Positions 1 through 14,831 of a DNA stretch of 64,000 nt are shown here, in pieces. The notes under the pieces are model-generated. The model worked only from the letters and a program-made list of their open reading frames with translations. It did not search any database and had not been told where the DNA came from. Position 1 is the stretch's first letter. Each line of letters begins with the position of its first letter. Source of the DNA: Saururus chinensis (lineage: Eukaryota; Streptophyta; Magnoliopsida; Piperales; Saururaceae); assembly GCA_035235625.1 (NCBI GenBank), contig CP141144.1, positions 39,306,014 through 39,370,013 on the forward strand. Reading direction: 5' to 3'. The position numbers and the translations under genes were made by a program.

Positions 1-224
1 CTCATGAGGCAACGGAAGACAGAAGGATATGAGTTTTCCCATGATGCTCCACACCTATGCATGCCAGAGCCAAATTTGGCGGTATCCAAAATTGATAGCT
101 TTTGGGCTTTATACCAAATAACTAAACAGAGAGTCCGAAGACCCAAATCATCAAAAACTTCACTGTCAAATCAAATCTTGAATAAACATTTTTTATTAAA
201 CCAGATTTGTAATCGAAATTCACT

Positions 225-1115
225 TTAATACACTAGCAGAATTAACCTTGAAGCTATCCACTAACACCTCATGTCCTATACCACAGGTGTTTGATGGTTT
301 CTCCTTAACAATTCCGCAGGCAATTGAGATAAATTTGCTAAATTTTAAATCTATTTTCAAATACCCAAGGATCTGAAATCAAAATTCCATATCAAATCCA
401 CCAGCAGATTCAACATTAGAGCAATCCACTAACGCCTGATATTTCATATCACAGGTGTTTAGTGATTTCTCTTCGGGATTTCCACTATTTTTCAAAACAG
501 ATTTACTCAAAGATCAAGTAAACATTCAAAATATATCGGTATAATTTATTGCAGGGTTGTCCATTAACACCTCACTTTCTATACCGTGGGTGTTTGATGG
601 TTACTTTGAGGTGGTTCCACCGCCTTTGAAAAAAAAATTATTTCTAAATCAAAATATTTTCTAAAACAAACAATTTGAAATCAAAATTTTATTTCAACAC
701 CCTGGTAGAATTAACCATGGAGTTTTCCACTAACTCCTCATGTCCCACACCATGAGCATTTGGTGGTTACCCCGTGATAATACTATCATCTTTGAAAAAA
801 AAATATAATAATTTCTAAATCAAAAACATTTTCTAAAATAAACAATTCAAAATCAAATTTTATTTCAATACTTGAGTAGGATTAACCATGGAGTTTTCCA
901 CTAGTGCTTCATGCCACACAGCATGAGCAGTCGATGGTTACCTCTTGATAATTCTACCGTCTTTGAAAATAATTTAATTTTTATATCAGTCAAAATAAAA
1001 TTTGATTTAAATACTCAAGTAGAATTAACCGTAGGATTTTCCACTAAAGCTTCATGTCCCATAGCATGAGCGGTCGGTGGTTGCCCCATGGTAATTCTAC
1101 CCGTCTTTGAAACAC
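225..1115. repeat. Degenerate ~145-167 bp tandem array inside LTR element C1
   Basis: About six diverged units are visible, each built round the phrase 'ttaaccatggagttttccac' or close variants, followed by 'cctcatgtcc', 'catgag' and 'ggtggtt'. Unit starts lie near 237, 404, 548, 703, 868 and 1014, so the period varies from about 145 to 167 bp. The array lies on the internal side of the primer-binding site of LTR C1, so it should be untranslated internal sequence of that element (inference). No coding potential was seen. Confidence 0.7.
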
Positions 1116-2313
1116 ATTGAAATCAAAGTTGCAGAAAACCAAAAAAACTGTAACGAATCCAAAACAATTTTTTTTGATCGAGTCAAATTCAAAATCAAAA
1201 TTTGTAAAAATCAAGGTTTCAGATTAAATCTAAAATCACACTTGTGAAACAAAATTTCAATTCATTCTTGATGAAAAATTGAAATTTAGAGAAAATCGAA
1301 ATCTGTCTAAAATTCAATGTAACACATACAAAATGGAATCCTAAATTAAATCTAAATCAAATTATTCAGAAAGAATTTTCATATATCTTACAATTAAAAT
1401 TTATAATTTATAAAAATCAAAATTCATATAAATCCTGATGTCACATGTACAAGATGAAGATTCAAAAGCAAGTTCATTAAAAAAATTTAGCATAATGCAA
1501 CACATTCAGACTTAAACTATAAATAATTTTCAATAAAAATTATCAAATTGATGTTTGCATCAAAACTCATGCAACACATAGCGATAAAAATCTCAAATAA
1601 TTCTTCGATTACATCTCATACTAAATCAGATGCATCATATTCAAAGCAAAAATTCCAAATCAATTCTAATTTAAAATCGACATCTATAAAGTCTGAACAT
1701 GCCATCAATCAGATACACATACGTAGGATAAAATAAAAATTACTTCTAATTAAACAAATCAAAATTTCTCAAAATCAGAGTTTGATGTAATTTTAACATC
1801 ACATAAGCAGAACAAAATTACATGTCACAATCTGGCACGATTTATTCATAACAACATTTTCAAATCATTTTTGTTTAACATTAAAATTCATAAGATTTAG
1901 AATCATAGCAAATCCATTGCAAGGTATGCAAACGGAAATTTCAATTCAAAATCTACTTAAAAATTAAGTTCTTAAAATTAGAGCCCATATTAATCTAAAG
2001 TCGCACATGTAGAATAGAACGTTCAAAATCAAAGCTTTTATTAAGTTCAATGTTACATGTGCAGAACAGAAGTTCAAAATTAAATTTGAATTAAAATCTA
2101 ATATCATATGCGCATAACTGAAATTTGAAAATCAGAATTCAAATCAACGATAACATGTCTAGAACAGAAATTTATTTCAAATTTAGAAATCAAAATTCAT
2201 TTCAAAATAATCACAACACATTAAAAACAGAAATTTCCAATTATATCAAAATTAAAATCAAAATACTTATTAAATTAATGATTAAAATATCAAACTCTCG
2301 TAGACAAATCAAT
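1116..2313 (-). mobile_element. AT-rich non-coding internal region of LTR element C1
   Basis: Very AT-rich DNA made of loosely repeated phrases of about 60 bp ('tcaaaattcatataaatc', 'acatgtgcagaacagaa' and variants). No gag or pol similarity is visible in either strand. With the primer site at 2314-2325 it forms the start of the internal region of a minus-strand LTR element whose remainder lies left of the window. This is the composition expected of a non-autonomous large derivative (LARD-like), but the rest of the element is not visible. Confidence 0.5.
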
Positions 2314-2325
2314 GCTCCGATACCA
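2314..2325 (-). other. Primer-binding site of LTR element C1 (tRNA-iMet type)
   Basis: Read on the minus strand this is TGGTATCGGAGC, one mismatch from the plant initiator-Met primer site TGGTATCAGAGC. It starts two bases after the LTR end at 2328, the normal spacing. It fixes the orientation of LTR family C: transcription runs right to left here, and 2328-4166 is the 5' LTR. Confidence 0.8.
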
Positions 2326-2327
2326 TT

Positions 2328-4166
2328 TGTAACGACCCGACCCGAGCCAGGCCCACAAAAATCACTAATAGAAATTTTTTATTTCTTTGAGTCATGAATC
2401 ATCATTTGTGTGCAAGAGGTACAACAATCGTCTATGCACTATGGAGCTTCAAAGCTTCCCCATACGTAGACTTAGGTTATAACGGACACTAACACACAAC
2501 GAAGCTTTATAGTTCATCGCGTGTCAAATATAATAAAACATATATTTATAATTAATTTGGATCAGGCCAACGTTGTCTTGTCTTTGGTTGCCTACCTACG
2601 TATTAAATACTATTCCAATACGAACGGATCCAAACATAGTTCTACCTAATGGCTAATACATACATACAACAAGCGTCACAAAATCATATACGTTAAAATA
2701 CGTATATATAGATATTTAGTTTGAGTTATACAAAAATTCATCATATATTGGAGTCAAGCGGAAATTAATAAGCCAACGAAAACATACATCTCGCTCTACT
2801 ACAGAGTGGGATCAAAACTACATACACACGTCTCGCTCCATCACTGAGCCAAGACTGAACTCACACACATACTATATGTCTTGCTCTACCCTAGAGTAAG
2901 ATGGAACATAAACATGTCACATCAAAGCATAGCATATTAGAGCACAAAGGGTCATGGCATAGCATAGCACACATCATAATTTAGCACATACAACTCTTAA
3001 CCCGGATGTCAGAAATACTTACTCTCCTCATGTCTCGTAAGGTAATGATATTCGGAGTTGTTCATTATTTCTTGGTGTCCTCCCTTTAGGATTCAAAGGC
3101 AATAAACGGAGCTTCCTCTAGCCTCCATATGTTCCTCATCTTGCACTAAAAGACTACGTACAAACATTCTCCTTGCCATAGATTCTTCTTGTTTTTCGTG
3201 CCAGTGGGAGGTGGATAGAACCTCCCCTACTCAGGGATGTTCCTCATACGTCGTGTCTCTTTAGTGGAAGACAGAACTTCCCCTACTCTGGATTGCTTCT
3301 CTTGTTCTGGCCCGACAACTTTAAATGGAACCTTGTGTTACTTCTGACTCCTTTTTCTTTCTCTGATGCTTGAGGACACGGGCAGGGCTTCTCCTTGTCT
3401 CAGGGCATTTCCTCCTCATACGATCACCAACTCATAAAACGGACCCCTCCATTGTGAAGAGCATGCTCGATTTAGTCAAGAACGCCTCCTGGGTGGAATA
3501 AATCGGAGCTAGGATGCTCAGGAACAAAGAAAAAGAAGATTGTCAGTGCTCTAAGACAACAGGCAGAATATCTCCTTGTCTTGGGGCATTTCCTCCTCCT
3601 ACGAAACCGCGGCGTCATGCCGCCAGAAATGGCGACACCACAATTTTGGGTGGCAGCGCCCGTGGAAACGAGCGGCATGCTGGCAGCACCCGCGGTTTTG
3701 CACTGCGTACGCAGCGCGATGCCTGTGTGTTACACGCGAGTCAACCGCATGTTGAAGCCACGCATTACATGCACCACGGTCGCGCGTGTCACGCGCCTCT
3801 TAATTTTTATTATTTTTTATATAAATCTAAATCTTCAAACGCACGTAACTTTCTACCCTGGATTCGGATTCGCGTGTTCTTGGTACCGTTGGATTCATAT
3901 CGATGAGCCCTTCGATACGAACCCACTTAAAGCTAAATATCATGCTCTTTATAAGTGGGTCCTACCTATTTTTTATGATTCTCAATGGTCATAACTTTCG
4001 GTCCCGACCTCCGTTTTGCCCTTTTTTAATTTGTTACAATCATTTCTTCGAGCTCTTTTTAAATACAGAGCTTTCAACCTTTAAAATCATCTATAGTTTA
4101 TTAAAAAAAACACTAATTACCTCTAACCCCTTTGGTTAGACATAATCGAAAAGGCAGGGTATTACA
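2328..4166 (-). mobile_element. LTR C1: 5' LTR of a Ty3/gypsy-like element
   Basis: A 1839-bp LTR bounded by TG and CA. On the minus strand it begins TGTAATACCCTGCC and ends GGGTCGTTACA, followed by the primer site. It aligns with C3 (5114-6954, opposite strand, 1841 bp) and C2 (26983-29230). A GC-rich middle at about 3600-3800 matches the GC-rich core of C2 but shows many C-to-T style changes. The short open frames at 3472-3994 lie inside the LTR and are not genes. No target duplication is expected at 2328 because that side is internal. The sequence at 4167 onward is the insertion target. Confidence 0.8.
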
Positions 4167-4982
4167 ATTTGATACATGTAATTATTTAGGGTGAATGTGG
4201 ATATTGAGACATGCTCTTGTAGGATGTGAATATTGGTTATTGATTCATACAGGATGTGAATGCTATAATAAGATTTATATGATTGCACATGGCGTGCATG
4301 TGTGTTGTGAATTATGAATTAACCTATGATGCACAGGTGGCATGAATGTGTTTATGGAATGTAATTTACATCATGATGCACAGGTAGCATGAATGCTCAT
4401 ATGGAATGTAATTTATCTCATGATGTACAGGTGTAGAGAATAGATATGTGATGCATGTTTAAATTATGAATACATGTAGTGTTTTCATGAATTTATATTC
4501 CGTTTCAAAACCCTTACTGAGCTAAGCTTACCCCTCTTTTTTGTGGTTTTTATTTTTGGGCTATATGTTGTGCCATGCAAATGCTTAGGATGGTCCTATA
4601 TGGATCATGAGGATGGATACACACCATGAGAGGGGCTAAAGTTGTTTAGATTATGTTGGATTTGTCTTATGACATGTTAAACTTACACTTGACTTTACTT
4701 CACACTATGTTCAGTTGGTGTTGCCTTTAGACTTGTGTAGCCCTTGAGGCTTGCTATTATGTTGCTATCCAGATGATGTGTGTATGTGTGGACTAAGATT
4801 GTTAATTAGTCTTCTTTATATTCCTCTATTTGCTTTTGCACAAAGAGCACATGCCCGCACTTTAATGTGTTTCACCTAACGGGTTAAGTCTTCTGCAAGT
4901 CTTTACACTTCACTTCGTCATGCCACGTACCGCCTCTTTGGACTTGGTTCAGGTCAGGGGTGGTGTGTACAGGGATATGACA
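4167..4982 (+). mobile_element. LTR E3: right-hand part of an LTR E copy
   Basis: This resembles 35220-36038: both carry 'ttactgagctaagct' followed by 'caccc' or 'acccc', then 'gttgtgccatg' and 'gcttaggatg', and both end in a G-rich stretch closing with 'tgaca'. The left part is cut off by the insertion of element C1. It contains about 2.3 copies of a 47-bp tandem repeat from 4327 that begins 'tgatgcacaggt'. The exact 3' end is uncertain; 4982 is the TGACA that best matches E1. Confidence 0.55.
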
Positions 4983-5113
4983 AGACTATGTCTCATCACA
5001 GGGGACAAGATGGAGATCTAGAGGAGCTGCAAGCACTAGCAGATGAGCCAACCCAGCACGTTAAGCCAAACTGACAGTTCATATGCAAAGTTCACTACAT
5101 TTAGGGATGCGAT
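4983..5113. other. Unassigned spacer between LTR E3 and LTR C3
   Basis: A short stretch that continues after C3 at 6955 once C3 and its target duplication are removed. One frame reads through about 30 codons, but no family is recognised. It may be the tail of a retroelement internal region. Confidence 0.3.
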
Positions 5114-6954
5114 ATGTAATACCCCACTTTTCCAATTACATCTAACTGAAGGGGTTAGGGGCAACTAGATAATTTTTGTATAAGTTTTTGAGGGTTTGAA
5201 AGGTTGAAACCTTTGTATATGGGTAGAGATCGAATAAATGAGTGAACGAATCAAAGAAAGCACAAAACGGAGATCGGGATTGAAAATTACGACCTCGAGA
5301 AGCATGCAATATGGGCAAGACTCACTTAAAAAGAGTGGTATAAAAGCTTTAAGTATCTAATGTTGTAAGGCTCATCGATACAAGCTCAACGGTACCAAGA
5401 ACACGTGAATCCAAGGTCTGGGTTAAAAAGTTATGAGTGTTTAAAGATAAGGTTTAAAAAAACAAAAAACAAACGCCACGTGCAATGATGCGCACGCATT
5501 AAGCACAATCATGCATGTAATGCACAATCCAGTAGGCACCACCATTTTTGGCAAGGCGGCGCCACTGTTTTGGTGCAGCCAAAGGCTATAAATAGCAAAT
5601 TTCTATGTTTTTGATGTCAGAACTTTGTTTTCTCTATTTATGATCATTTTGAGTCTGATTTGGTCCATTCAAGAGGCATTCTTAACTAAATCAAAGCATG
5701 CTCTATGCAAAGGTAGGGGTCTATTCTTTGATTTAGCAACCATATAAGGGGAAACATCCCGAGGCAAGAAGAGATTTTGTCTATCGTCCTTGAGCACTAA
5801 AGAAAGAGAAGTGGCCCAAAACAAGAGGGGCTTTCGTCCTCTGTTGTCGGGCCATAACGAGAGAAGTGGCCCAGAGTAGGAGAGGCTCTATCCTCCACCG
5901 AAGGACCACACAATGAGAGAAACATATCCAAGGTAAGGGGTGGTTCTGTCCGCAGCTTACAAGCGCGGGTAGAAGAAAGTATCTCCGGATAAGGGGATAG
6001 TATGTCCATCATCTCCTGGCACGGAAAGTGAGAAGCGTCTCTAGGTAAGGGGATATTATGTCTATCGTTTATGGGTGTGGAAAGCGAGAAGCATCTCCAG
6101 GTAAGAGGAGGCTTTGACTATCATCTCCGAACTTGAAGGAGAGGATGCTCTGATGGAATGAACAATTCCGAACACCACCACTTCCATTATTTCAAAGGAG
6201 TAAGCATTTATTACCATATGTCTTAATATAAATATAAGAATACATAGGCATTATAAATAGTTAACTTAGGATGTTAAATGACTTATATGCATGCACATCT
6301 TAATTAGTGATATTAATATACTATTTAAGATATATGAAGTAGCCATGATCTAATATGATTTAATAATCTCTAATATACTCTATTATGATCTAATTTGATA
6401 TGATCTAGCATGGTTAGATGGGATCTGATATGATCCATTCCCCTCTATTGTGTTCTACTCCGCTATGTGATAGAATGAGATGTGTAATTCTGTTAATTTG
6501 TTAGCTTCCATTTAACTTAGATGATTTATGAGATTTTCTATATAACTCTGATGATTTATGAGATTTTTATCTAACTCTAATGATTTATGTGATTTTAGCC
6601 TAACTTCAAATAATATATTTGGATATAATGAAATACGTATTTTAACATATTTGATTTTGTGATACCTGATGCATGTAACTGTTAGGCGAAACTACATTTA
6701 GATTCCATCATATTTAAATAATATTGTAAATGGTATCCAATACGTACGTAGGCAACCAACGGAAAGGTAACGTTGGCCAGATCCAAATTAGTTATAAATA
6801 TAAGTTTTATTCTGACCTACACGCAGTGAGTTTTGTAGCTATGTAGTGCGTAGAAGAACATTATACCTCTTGCTCATAGATGATGTTTCCTTTTCTTAAG
6901 AAAGATCATTTTTATTCGAGATTTCTGAATCCCGGCTTGAATCGGGGTGTTACA
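5114..6954 (+). mobile_element. Solo LTR C3
   Basis: An 1841-bp LTR running from TGTAATACCCC to GGGGTGTTACA, inverted relative to C1. The flanks 'cgata' (5109-5113) and 'tgata' (6955-6959) form a 5-bp target duplication with one change, so this is a solo LTR rather than one end of an element. A TATA box (TATAAATA, 5587-5594) sits about 475 bp from the start and is the likely LTR promoter. The module shared with LTR B (GTACGTAGGCAACC) lies at about 6690-6795. Confidence 0.8.
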
Positions 6955-7571
6955 TGATATTTCAAAGTCTTGCAAGTGTCACATGGATGATTCGCGACAT
7001 ATTCTATGAGTTGAGAGTAAGGGGGAGTAGTATGATGTGGATGATGATGCTAGATATGCTTGATGTTGTTTTTCTTTATCACTTTGTCATGTATTTTTGT
7101 TCTTAAACTTGTTTCATTTTATTTTATGTTTTATTTTACTATGAGATGTGTTTTGAATATTATTATGTGATAGATATGTGGTGGACATGGTTTTACTTTG
7201 TGGATTCATTATTTTTCATGTCTTATGGTGATATTTATGAATTATGCTTTTTTTAGTACATTTGTTAATTATTACTTAACTTTTTGTCTATTTATGTCGA
7301 AAAGAGGGATAAATGATTAATGAAAATTAAAGTGCTTATTTTTATACTTATTTGGATAGTACTATGCAAATAAATTTAATTTTAAGTGTACAAAATAAGG
7401 AAAGGATTATACAAGGCTTTTTAAGATTAATTCCAAAGTGTCTATGTTAAGTCTTAATATTATCAAGTCATATGTACAAATTGAAATTTAATGCACTATG
7501 TCATGAGTTGTAATTTTATTTTAATTTTCAATCTTGTAATGTTTTGTCACAAAATAGCCAAGTGGGGAGAT
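6955..7571 (+). mobile_element. Probable 3' internal end of a copia-like element with polypurine tract
   Basis: AT-rich DNA without a recognisable protein. Two purine-rich stretches stand out: 'agtaagggggag' near 7017 and 'aagtggggagat' at 7560-7571. The second stops exactly at a TG that starts an LTR-like sequence and has the look of a copia polypurine tract (family knowledge). The pol gene itself is not visible. Confidence 0.4.
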
Positions 7572-9300
7572 TGAAAGAATATATGTGTCATGTGTAATGT
7601 TAATTGGCTAATTTTGTTGGTCGAAACTATGTCAGAAATCTAAAGTATGTAATTAGTCTTAGAAATCTAATTAGATGCAGTTATGATTGAGTCAGGTTTG
7701 GAATTGATGGACTTGAAAAATAGAAGCAGGCATGTGCTTATAGATCAAGATTGAAGACTAAAAAATGTTGATAGTTAATTATGTTTATTAAGTACACATT
7801 CTTATAAAAAAATCACTTGGAGAAGTTTCAAAGGTGATTTTGGAGGTTGTATATGAATTTAGGGTAAAAAGGGTAAAATTGTTTCAGATCACTGACGGGT
7901 CCAAGGCGGTAAAGGAAGGCTCAGCCTTTTTGTTTGGGCTCTTCCCTTGAGGCCAGTCATAGCGTCAAGAGGGAGGGTGGAAGGGCAAATGGCATAGGAA
8001 GGAATGCTCTTATACCAGTGATAGAGATCACAATCTACATAGAGAAATTTTAGGGGGAAAAGGGAGAGAAGGCAAGGAGGATCAAAACTAACAATTTAAC
8101 TAAACTAATTGCTAAATTTTTAGTCATTGATTAGAACATGGCTATGTACTACAATTTATAGGAGAATTAGAAATTAATCCTATTAGCATATAGAAACCAA
8201 TCCTAGTCTAATTGTAATTAAATCAAAATATCAAACCCTACTTAATCTAGGAAATAAGACCTAATTTAGGAAAGCTGAAATCTAATTCAATGTAATTCTA
8301 ATAAGGGTTGGACATATCACATCGATCGATTACTAGGAAAAACATAGGGAGAAATGATCAATCAACACCTAAAATAGCCCATTGTTAAACAAAGATGAGA
8401 GTTTATCGATTGATCGATCAAAGAGTCGTGCACTAAGAAAACAATAAACAAACGATCACTATTTGGAACAATAAATCACTAGTAGTTTTAGTTGGTTAAG
8501 ATAAGTTTTTTCATAAGAGAATTCATTCTTAATTGAAATCAAAGAGTCAATTTGACTTGGTGACCTATATAAAAGGCTTAGGTATGGCGAATTGGAAGAG
8601 AGGAAAACTTAAAAAATATTGGAGAAGATATGAGTGTCTTTTATATATTGTTTTTCTAGAGAATTCACAAAGAGCTTAAAGAAATTGTTTATGGTAAATT
8701 TATGTTGATGCATGAAGTGAGAAGATTTCACATAGCAAATACAAGAGGAGAGTCTGCAAAGTTCTTCATTAAGGAGTGATTGAAGAATTTCAAGAAATAA
8801 ATAAACAAACAAGGAGTATAAAATTGAGGTGCCAAAAGGAGAAGTCGAAGAATAAAGCACGGAGAAGGAAAGATTCAAAGAGGAATAATTGAATGTCAAC
8901 AACAAAAGATGATTGAACAAAGAATTTATATTAAGTCTAGAGGTTTGTTGGTTGTTTTGTATCTTGTAAGTTCTATATTTTTATAGTGTATTGAATTAGC
9001 CTTAGTTGAGGCTACCATGGTTTTTTTACCCTCGTTAGGGTTTTCCACGTAAAATTCTTTATGTGTATGTGGTGTGCATGTTTGATTTAATAGTTGATTA
9101 ATCATGAATAGCTATTAGATATTATGGTTTATTTATTGTGCTTCAAAATAAATTTATATTCATAGAGGCTAGATCTCTTAATTACTTACTTGCTAAAGTA
9201 CTAGGGTTATAAATAATCTAATAATCAACTATCATCATCTAGTTAGATATTAAACTCTCAAACTCTTCAATTCACATTTTTCAATCCTTAAACTACCCTA
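7572..9300 (+). mobile_element. Copia-like 3' LTR G (right end not defined)
   Basis: It begins TGAAAGAATATATGTG directly after a polypurine tract. A TATA box 'tatataaaag' lies near 8565. Around 8995-9060 there is a U5-like stretch, 'gaggctaccatgg' then 'cctcgttagggttttccac', a style common in plant copia LTRs. No matching 5' LTR and no clear CA end were found, so 9300 is approximate. The 103-codon frame on the minus strand at 8609-8920 lies inside this LTR and is not supported as a gene. Confidence 0.45.
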
Positions 9301-10166
9301 ATTCTCTTATTGTAGAAGCATGTGTATCATTTTAAATTTGTTCATAGTAATTTTGTCATAAAATTTGGCAATTGTATATATTTGATTTTACAGTAGTAAA
9401 CCACTCATCCTATATAATATGCATTTAGTACTCAAAGATTTATAATTGTATATCTTTCTATAATAATTAAATTTAAATATAAAATTTTAGTCTATTATAC
9501 ATCTTGCACAAGGACGGTTCAAACCCCCTTCTCTTGCTCAAACTATCATTAGTGATTATAGCAATTGGAAAGCCTAAGAAAAGTGTTTAAAAATAGGCAT
9601 GGGCAGGGAGGACTACAACGTCACTATGGAGAAATATGACGGCCAACATAAATATGTGAGGTTCATTTTTGTGGTAAATCACTCACGCAATTAGACCTTT
9701 GATTAAATGACATGGGACAACTTTCTTCTAAAGCCATGTAAGGAAGTAATCATATTTATGACAAAGAGACACCCACAACCCTAAATTTTTATGTGACTTC
9801 CATTTATCTTGATTGATCTGTCGCCCAAGTCTTCTTTCATATTTTTAGAAAATGATATTCTATTCCATTTTATCTATATCTTACACCACCTTTAATTAAA
9901 TAAGAAAAGTAAGTCCCACCTAACAATATAACACTCTTTGAAATACCCACATATAGAAACTTGTATGTTGCTGTTTAGTGCACTAGTGCTCAATTAGATT
10001 ATCAATTTGGCTAATGCTAAAGAGACTCTCACTTAATAACCAATGCAATGACATGTAATGATCATGTTCATAAAGCTGCCTCTTGATTCCAATTCCAAAA
10101 CGTAATCATGGAACAAAAAAGAAGATGTTGGCAATTATTAATGCAGCTAAGAGAAAAACAATAATA
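9301..10166. other. No gene recognised
   Basis: AT-rich intergenic DNA. Neither strand carries a convincing open frame, RNA gene or repeat beyond short A/T runs. Confidence 0.5.
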
Positions 10167-11912
<1,746 letters not shown>

Positions 11913-12599
11913 TACTAACAACCACTAGTTTTCCAAGTCAGGGTTAAGTTGGGTAATATTTTATCTGCTTCCTAAATTCTTATCCATACTCTAGTCATTA
12001 AATTATTTGGCCATTTCTCAAATCTTTGTCCATATTTTACTTGTTATCTTTTACCCATCCAGCAATGAGGTGTAAATGAATAATATGATAATGAAGAACC
12101 TTATTGGTAAATATTTCTTCTTCTCAATGAGTAGCACAACAAGAAGAAGAAATTATTCTTTTCAATGAGTAGCACAACAACAAGAGATTTTTCCATATTA
12201 CTTACCCTAAGATATAAATATTTTATACCCTGAATTTTAACACTTATACCATATGACCTGGGTTAGGATAAAAATACCCTTAAGTTATAAATAAACACAT
12301 GCCCAAATTTTTATCTCATTAATGAATAATGGAAGGGGTGGGGGCACTAGCGAGTTATTGGTGCCAGTTCACCAAAGTTATATCACCGTTAAGTCATTGG
12401 AGGTAGTAAAACCCCTCATTTCTTTATTTTTTTTATCTGCAAAAGCTTTCTTATAAAAAAAAACTATCATTTCTCTCGCACTTACAACCTATTTTTTGGC
12501 ATAATGGTCAGAGTGGCTTAGGATACGATGTTGTCAATTTTGCATCAACAATAACATGACATATCAATAATGTGTTATTGATAATATGACGTGTCAAAT
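11913..12599. other. No gene recognised
   Basis: Intergenic AT-rich sequence. A 40-bp phrase, 'cttctcaatgagtagcac' with 'aacaagaag', occurs twice around 12120-12190. Nothing else is supported. Confidence 0.5.
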
Positions 12600-13440
12600 T
12601 GTATTAACAGTAATACTATGTGGGTTCTTTGAGCCAACGCTCTATAATACGATGTGGTTCATATGATATATATATATATATATATATATATAATAACACA
12701 ACATGTTAATGATACATGATATTGATAATACGATATGCTCTATATCGCATATACAAAAACACAATATTTATCATATTACATATATGATAACACAATATGT
12801 GTTCTTTCAATTGGCAACCTATAATCAAATATGCTCAATATTGCATATACAATAACACGATATTCATCATATCGCATATACAATAATACGATATTCTTCA
12901 TAGCGAGTTAATAATAACACAATATGTGTTCTTTGAGCCAACAACCCATAATACGATATACTCCATATTGCATATATAATAACATGATATTCATCATATC
13001 GCAAATACAATAACACAATGTGTTCTTTGAGACAATGACCCATAATATGATATGCTCCATATTGCATACATGATAACACGATATTCGTCATATCATGTTA
13101 ACAATAATGCGATATGTGTTCTTTGAGCCAGTGACCCATAATATGATATGCTTCATAACGCATATACGATAATACAATATTAGTCATATTGCATATACAA
13201 TAACACGATATTTGTTAAATCATGTTAATGAAAACACGATATGTGTTCTTTGAGACAGCGCCCATAATATATGTTCCATATCACATATATAGTAACACGA
13301 CATTCGTCATATAACATATATGATAACACAATATTCATCATATCATGTTAACGATAACACGATATGTATTCTCTGATTCGGTGACCCATAATACAATATG
13401 CTCCATATTGCATATATGATAACACGATATATATTCTTTA
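12600..13440. repeat. ~95-128 bp tandem array rich in 'cacgatat' words
   Basis: Six to seven units, each with the phrase 'atatgtgttctttgagcca' or a variant, then 'cgacccataatacgatatg', 'ctccatattgcatat' and 'aacacgatattcatcatat'. Unit starts are near 12605, 12788, 12916, 13012, 13108, 13234 and 13354. Shorter words of about 33 bp recur inside units, which explains the variable period. A (TA)n tract sits at its left at about 12667-12692. The minus frame at 12867-13091 is a by-product of the repeat. Confidence 0.8.
12667..12692. repeat. (TA)n microsatellite
   Basis: About 13 uninterrupted TA units. Confidence 0.9.
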
Positions 13441-14382
13441 AGCTGGACTCCCTCTTTACATAGTAGGATAAGAGGTCATTATAGCTATTCTACATAGTCC
13501 TTCTTAGTGTCTACATCTTTCTCCATTCTTATATATTTATGTTCTCCCAGCTAGTCCCCCATAATTTACTTTTTGAGTTGCAAGCGTCATCCTTTCTTAT
13601 GTAGGGATAAGGAGTTTATGTGGTTAGAAATTTTCAAATATAAATCGGAGAAGTTCGATTGCCAATAAAGTGACAAATGCCAACAATCACCAAACGGAGA
13701 TTGGTATTCACTGTTGAAGGGAGTCACGGAGCAAAAATCACAAATCGGTAGTAAGTTCCGATCACCTCTTCACTTGTGCACCATCATCAGCGACTTTACA
13801 CAATTTTAACCCCTAACTTTTATTATAAGGGCATTTTTGTCTAATTTTTTTAAAAAATTGTATAAACCTTAATTTTATGAAATTTTTTTACAAAACTAAG
13901 AAATATGAATGTTTGCATCTTCAGCCAAGTAATACAGAAAAATCTTCAACAAGAATTATAATAACTCCAAAAAATGTCATTAACGAACATTTCACCGGCA
14001 AGAGTTCTTGCTGAATTTCAACATGAAAGAAAAGTACAAAGTGAAGTAAACGTAAATGATGAAGGGGAACAGGAAATAATTTACAGTATAATATACCATA
14101 TAATTTGTGTAACGGACAATGGAATGGAGGATAGGTTACTCACACCCATCCCATATCATAAGTAGGTGGGTTAATTATGCACTTACTTTATCTATTGCAT
14201 AAATAAAAATTACTTGATCATTAAATTTAGGCGAGGTAAAAGGGCACCAATTCACAGCCCTAATCTAAGGAGCGGCAAGGGTTATTAATCAATTTTATTT
14301 TCCTTCAACATGTAACAGATCACCACACATGAGAGAGAATATATATTATGGATGGAGACTCAACCGGATGTTCTTCACTCAT
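13441..14382. other. No gene recognised
   Basis: AT-rich intergenic DNA. A 63-codon frame at 13974-14165 has no recognisable domain and no promoter or splice support. Confidence 0.5.
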
Positions 14383-14549
14383 AATGAGCCTAGTGTAAGC
14401 TATGCATAAGTGCCTTTTTTCTAGGAGATTAAGGGCATACATGCTAATATATATTAGTATTAATATCACCAATACTAATATGCATTAACGTATACATTAC
14501 CAATCTTAAACATCAAAGACTCCCACACTTAACTAACATTAGGCTCATT
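14383..14549. mobile_element. Candidate MITE, copy 1
   Basis: The left end AATGAGCCTAGTGTAAG is matched in inverse by 14533-14549 (reads AATGAGCCTAATGTTAG inward), and 'atatatattagtat' lies in the middle. A second element with related ends lies at 14832-14986. The superfamily and target duplication were not determined. Confidence 0.4.
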
Positions 14550-14831
14550 GTTAACAAGAAGCATAAAACACTTTTCAGTGACCCTGTGTTAGAATATATA
14601 GGTACAATTCTGCTATAGAAGCATGTGGGTTAGGTTTAGCATTTTTTTTTCTTAGTGGATTAGGTTTGACATTTCTTTGTCATTTGGGACCACAACACGC
14701 TGACGCTTAAATGATTATATGGGGCAACTAGTTTCATATCATCAGCCCCCTTGAAATAGTGGGAATTAGCTAGAAAGGATAAAGCTTAAAGCTACGTTGA
14801 AAGGGAAGTGTTTACTATGCACCTCAATTAT

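Noticed and set aside
3472-4139. Open frames of 68-137 codons on both strands
   Set aside because: They are inside LTR C1. The GC-rich core gives chance open frames, and the matching core of C2 reads differently.
2328-6954. C1 and C3 as the two LTRs of one element
   Set aside because: They are inverted relative to each other, C1 has its primer site on the far side, and C3 has its own target duplication.
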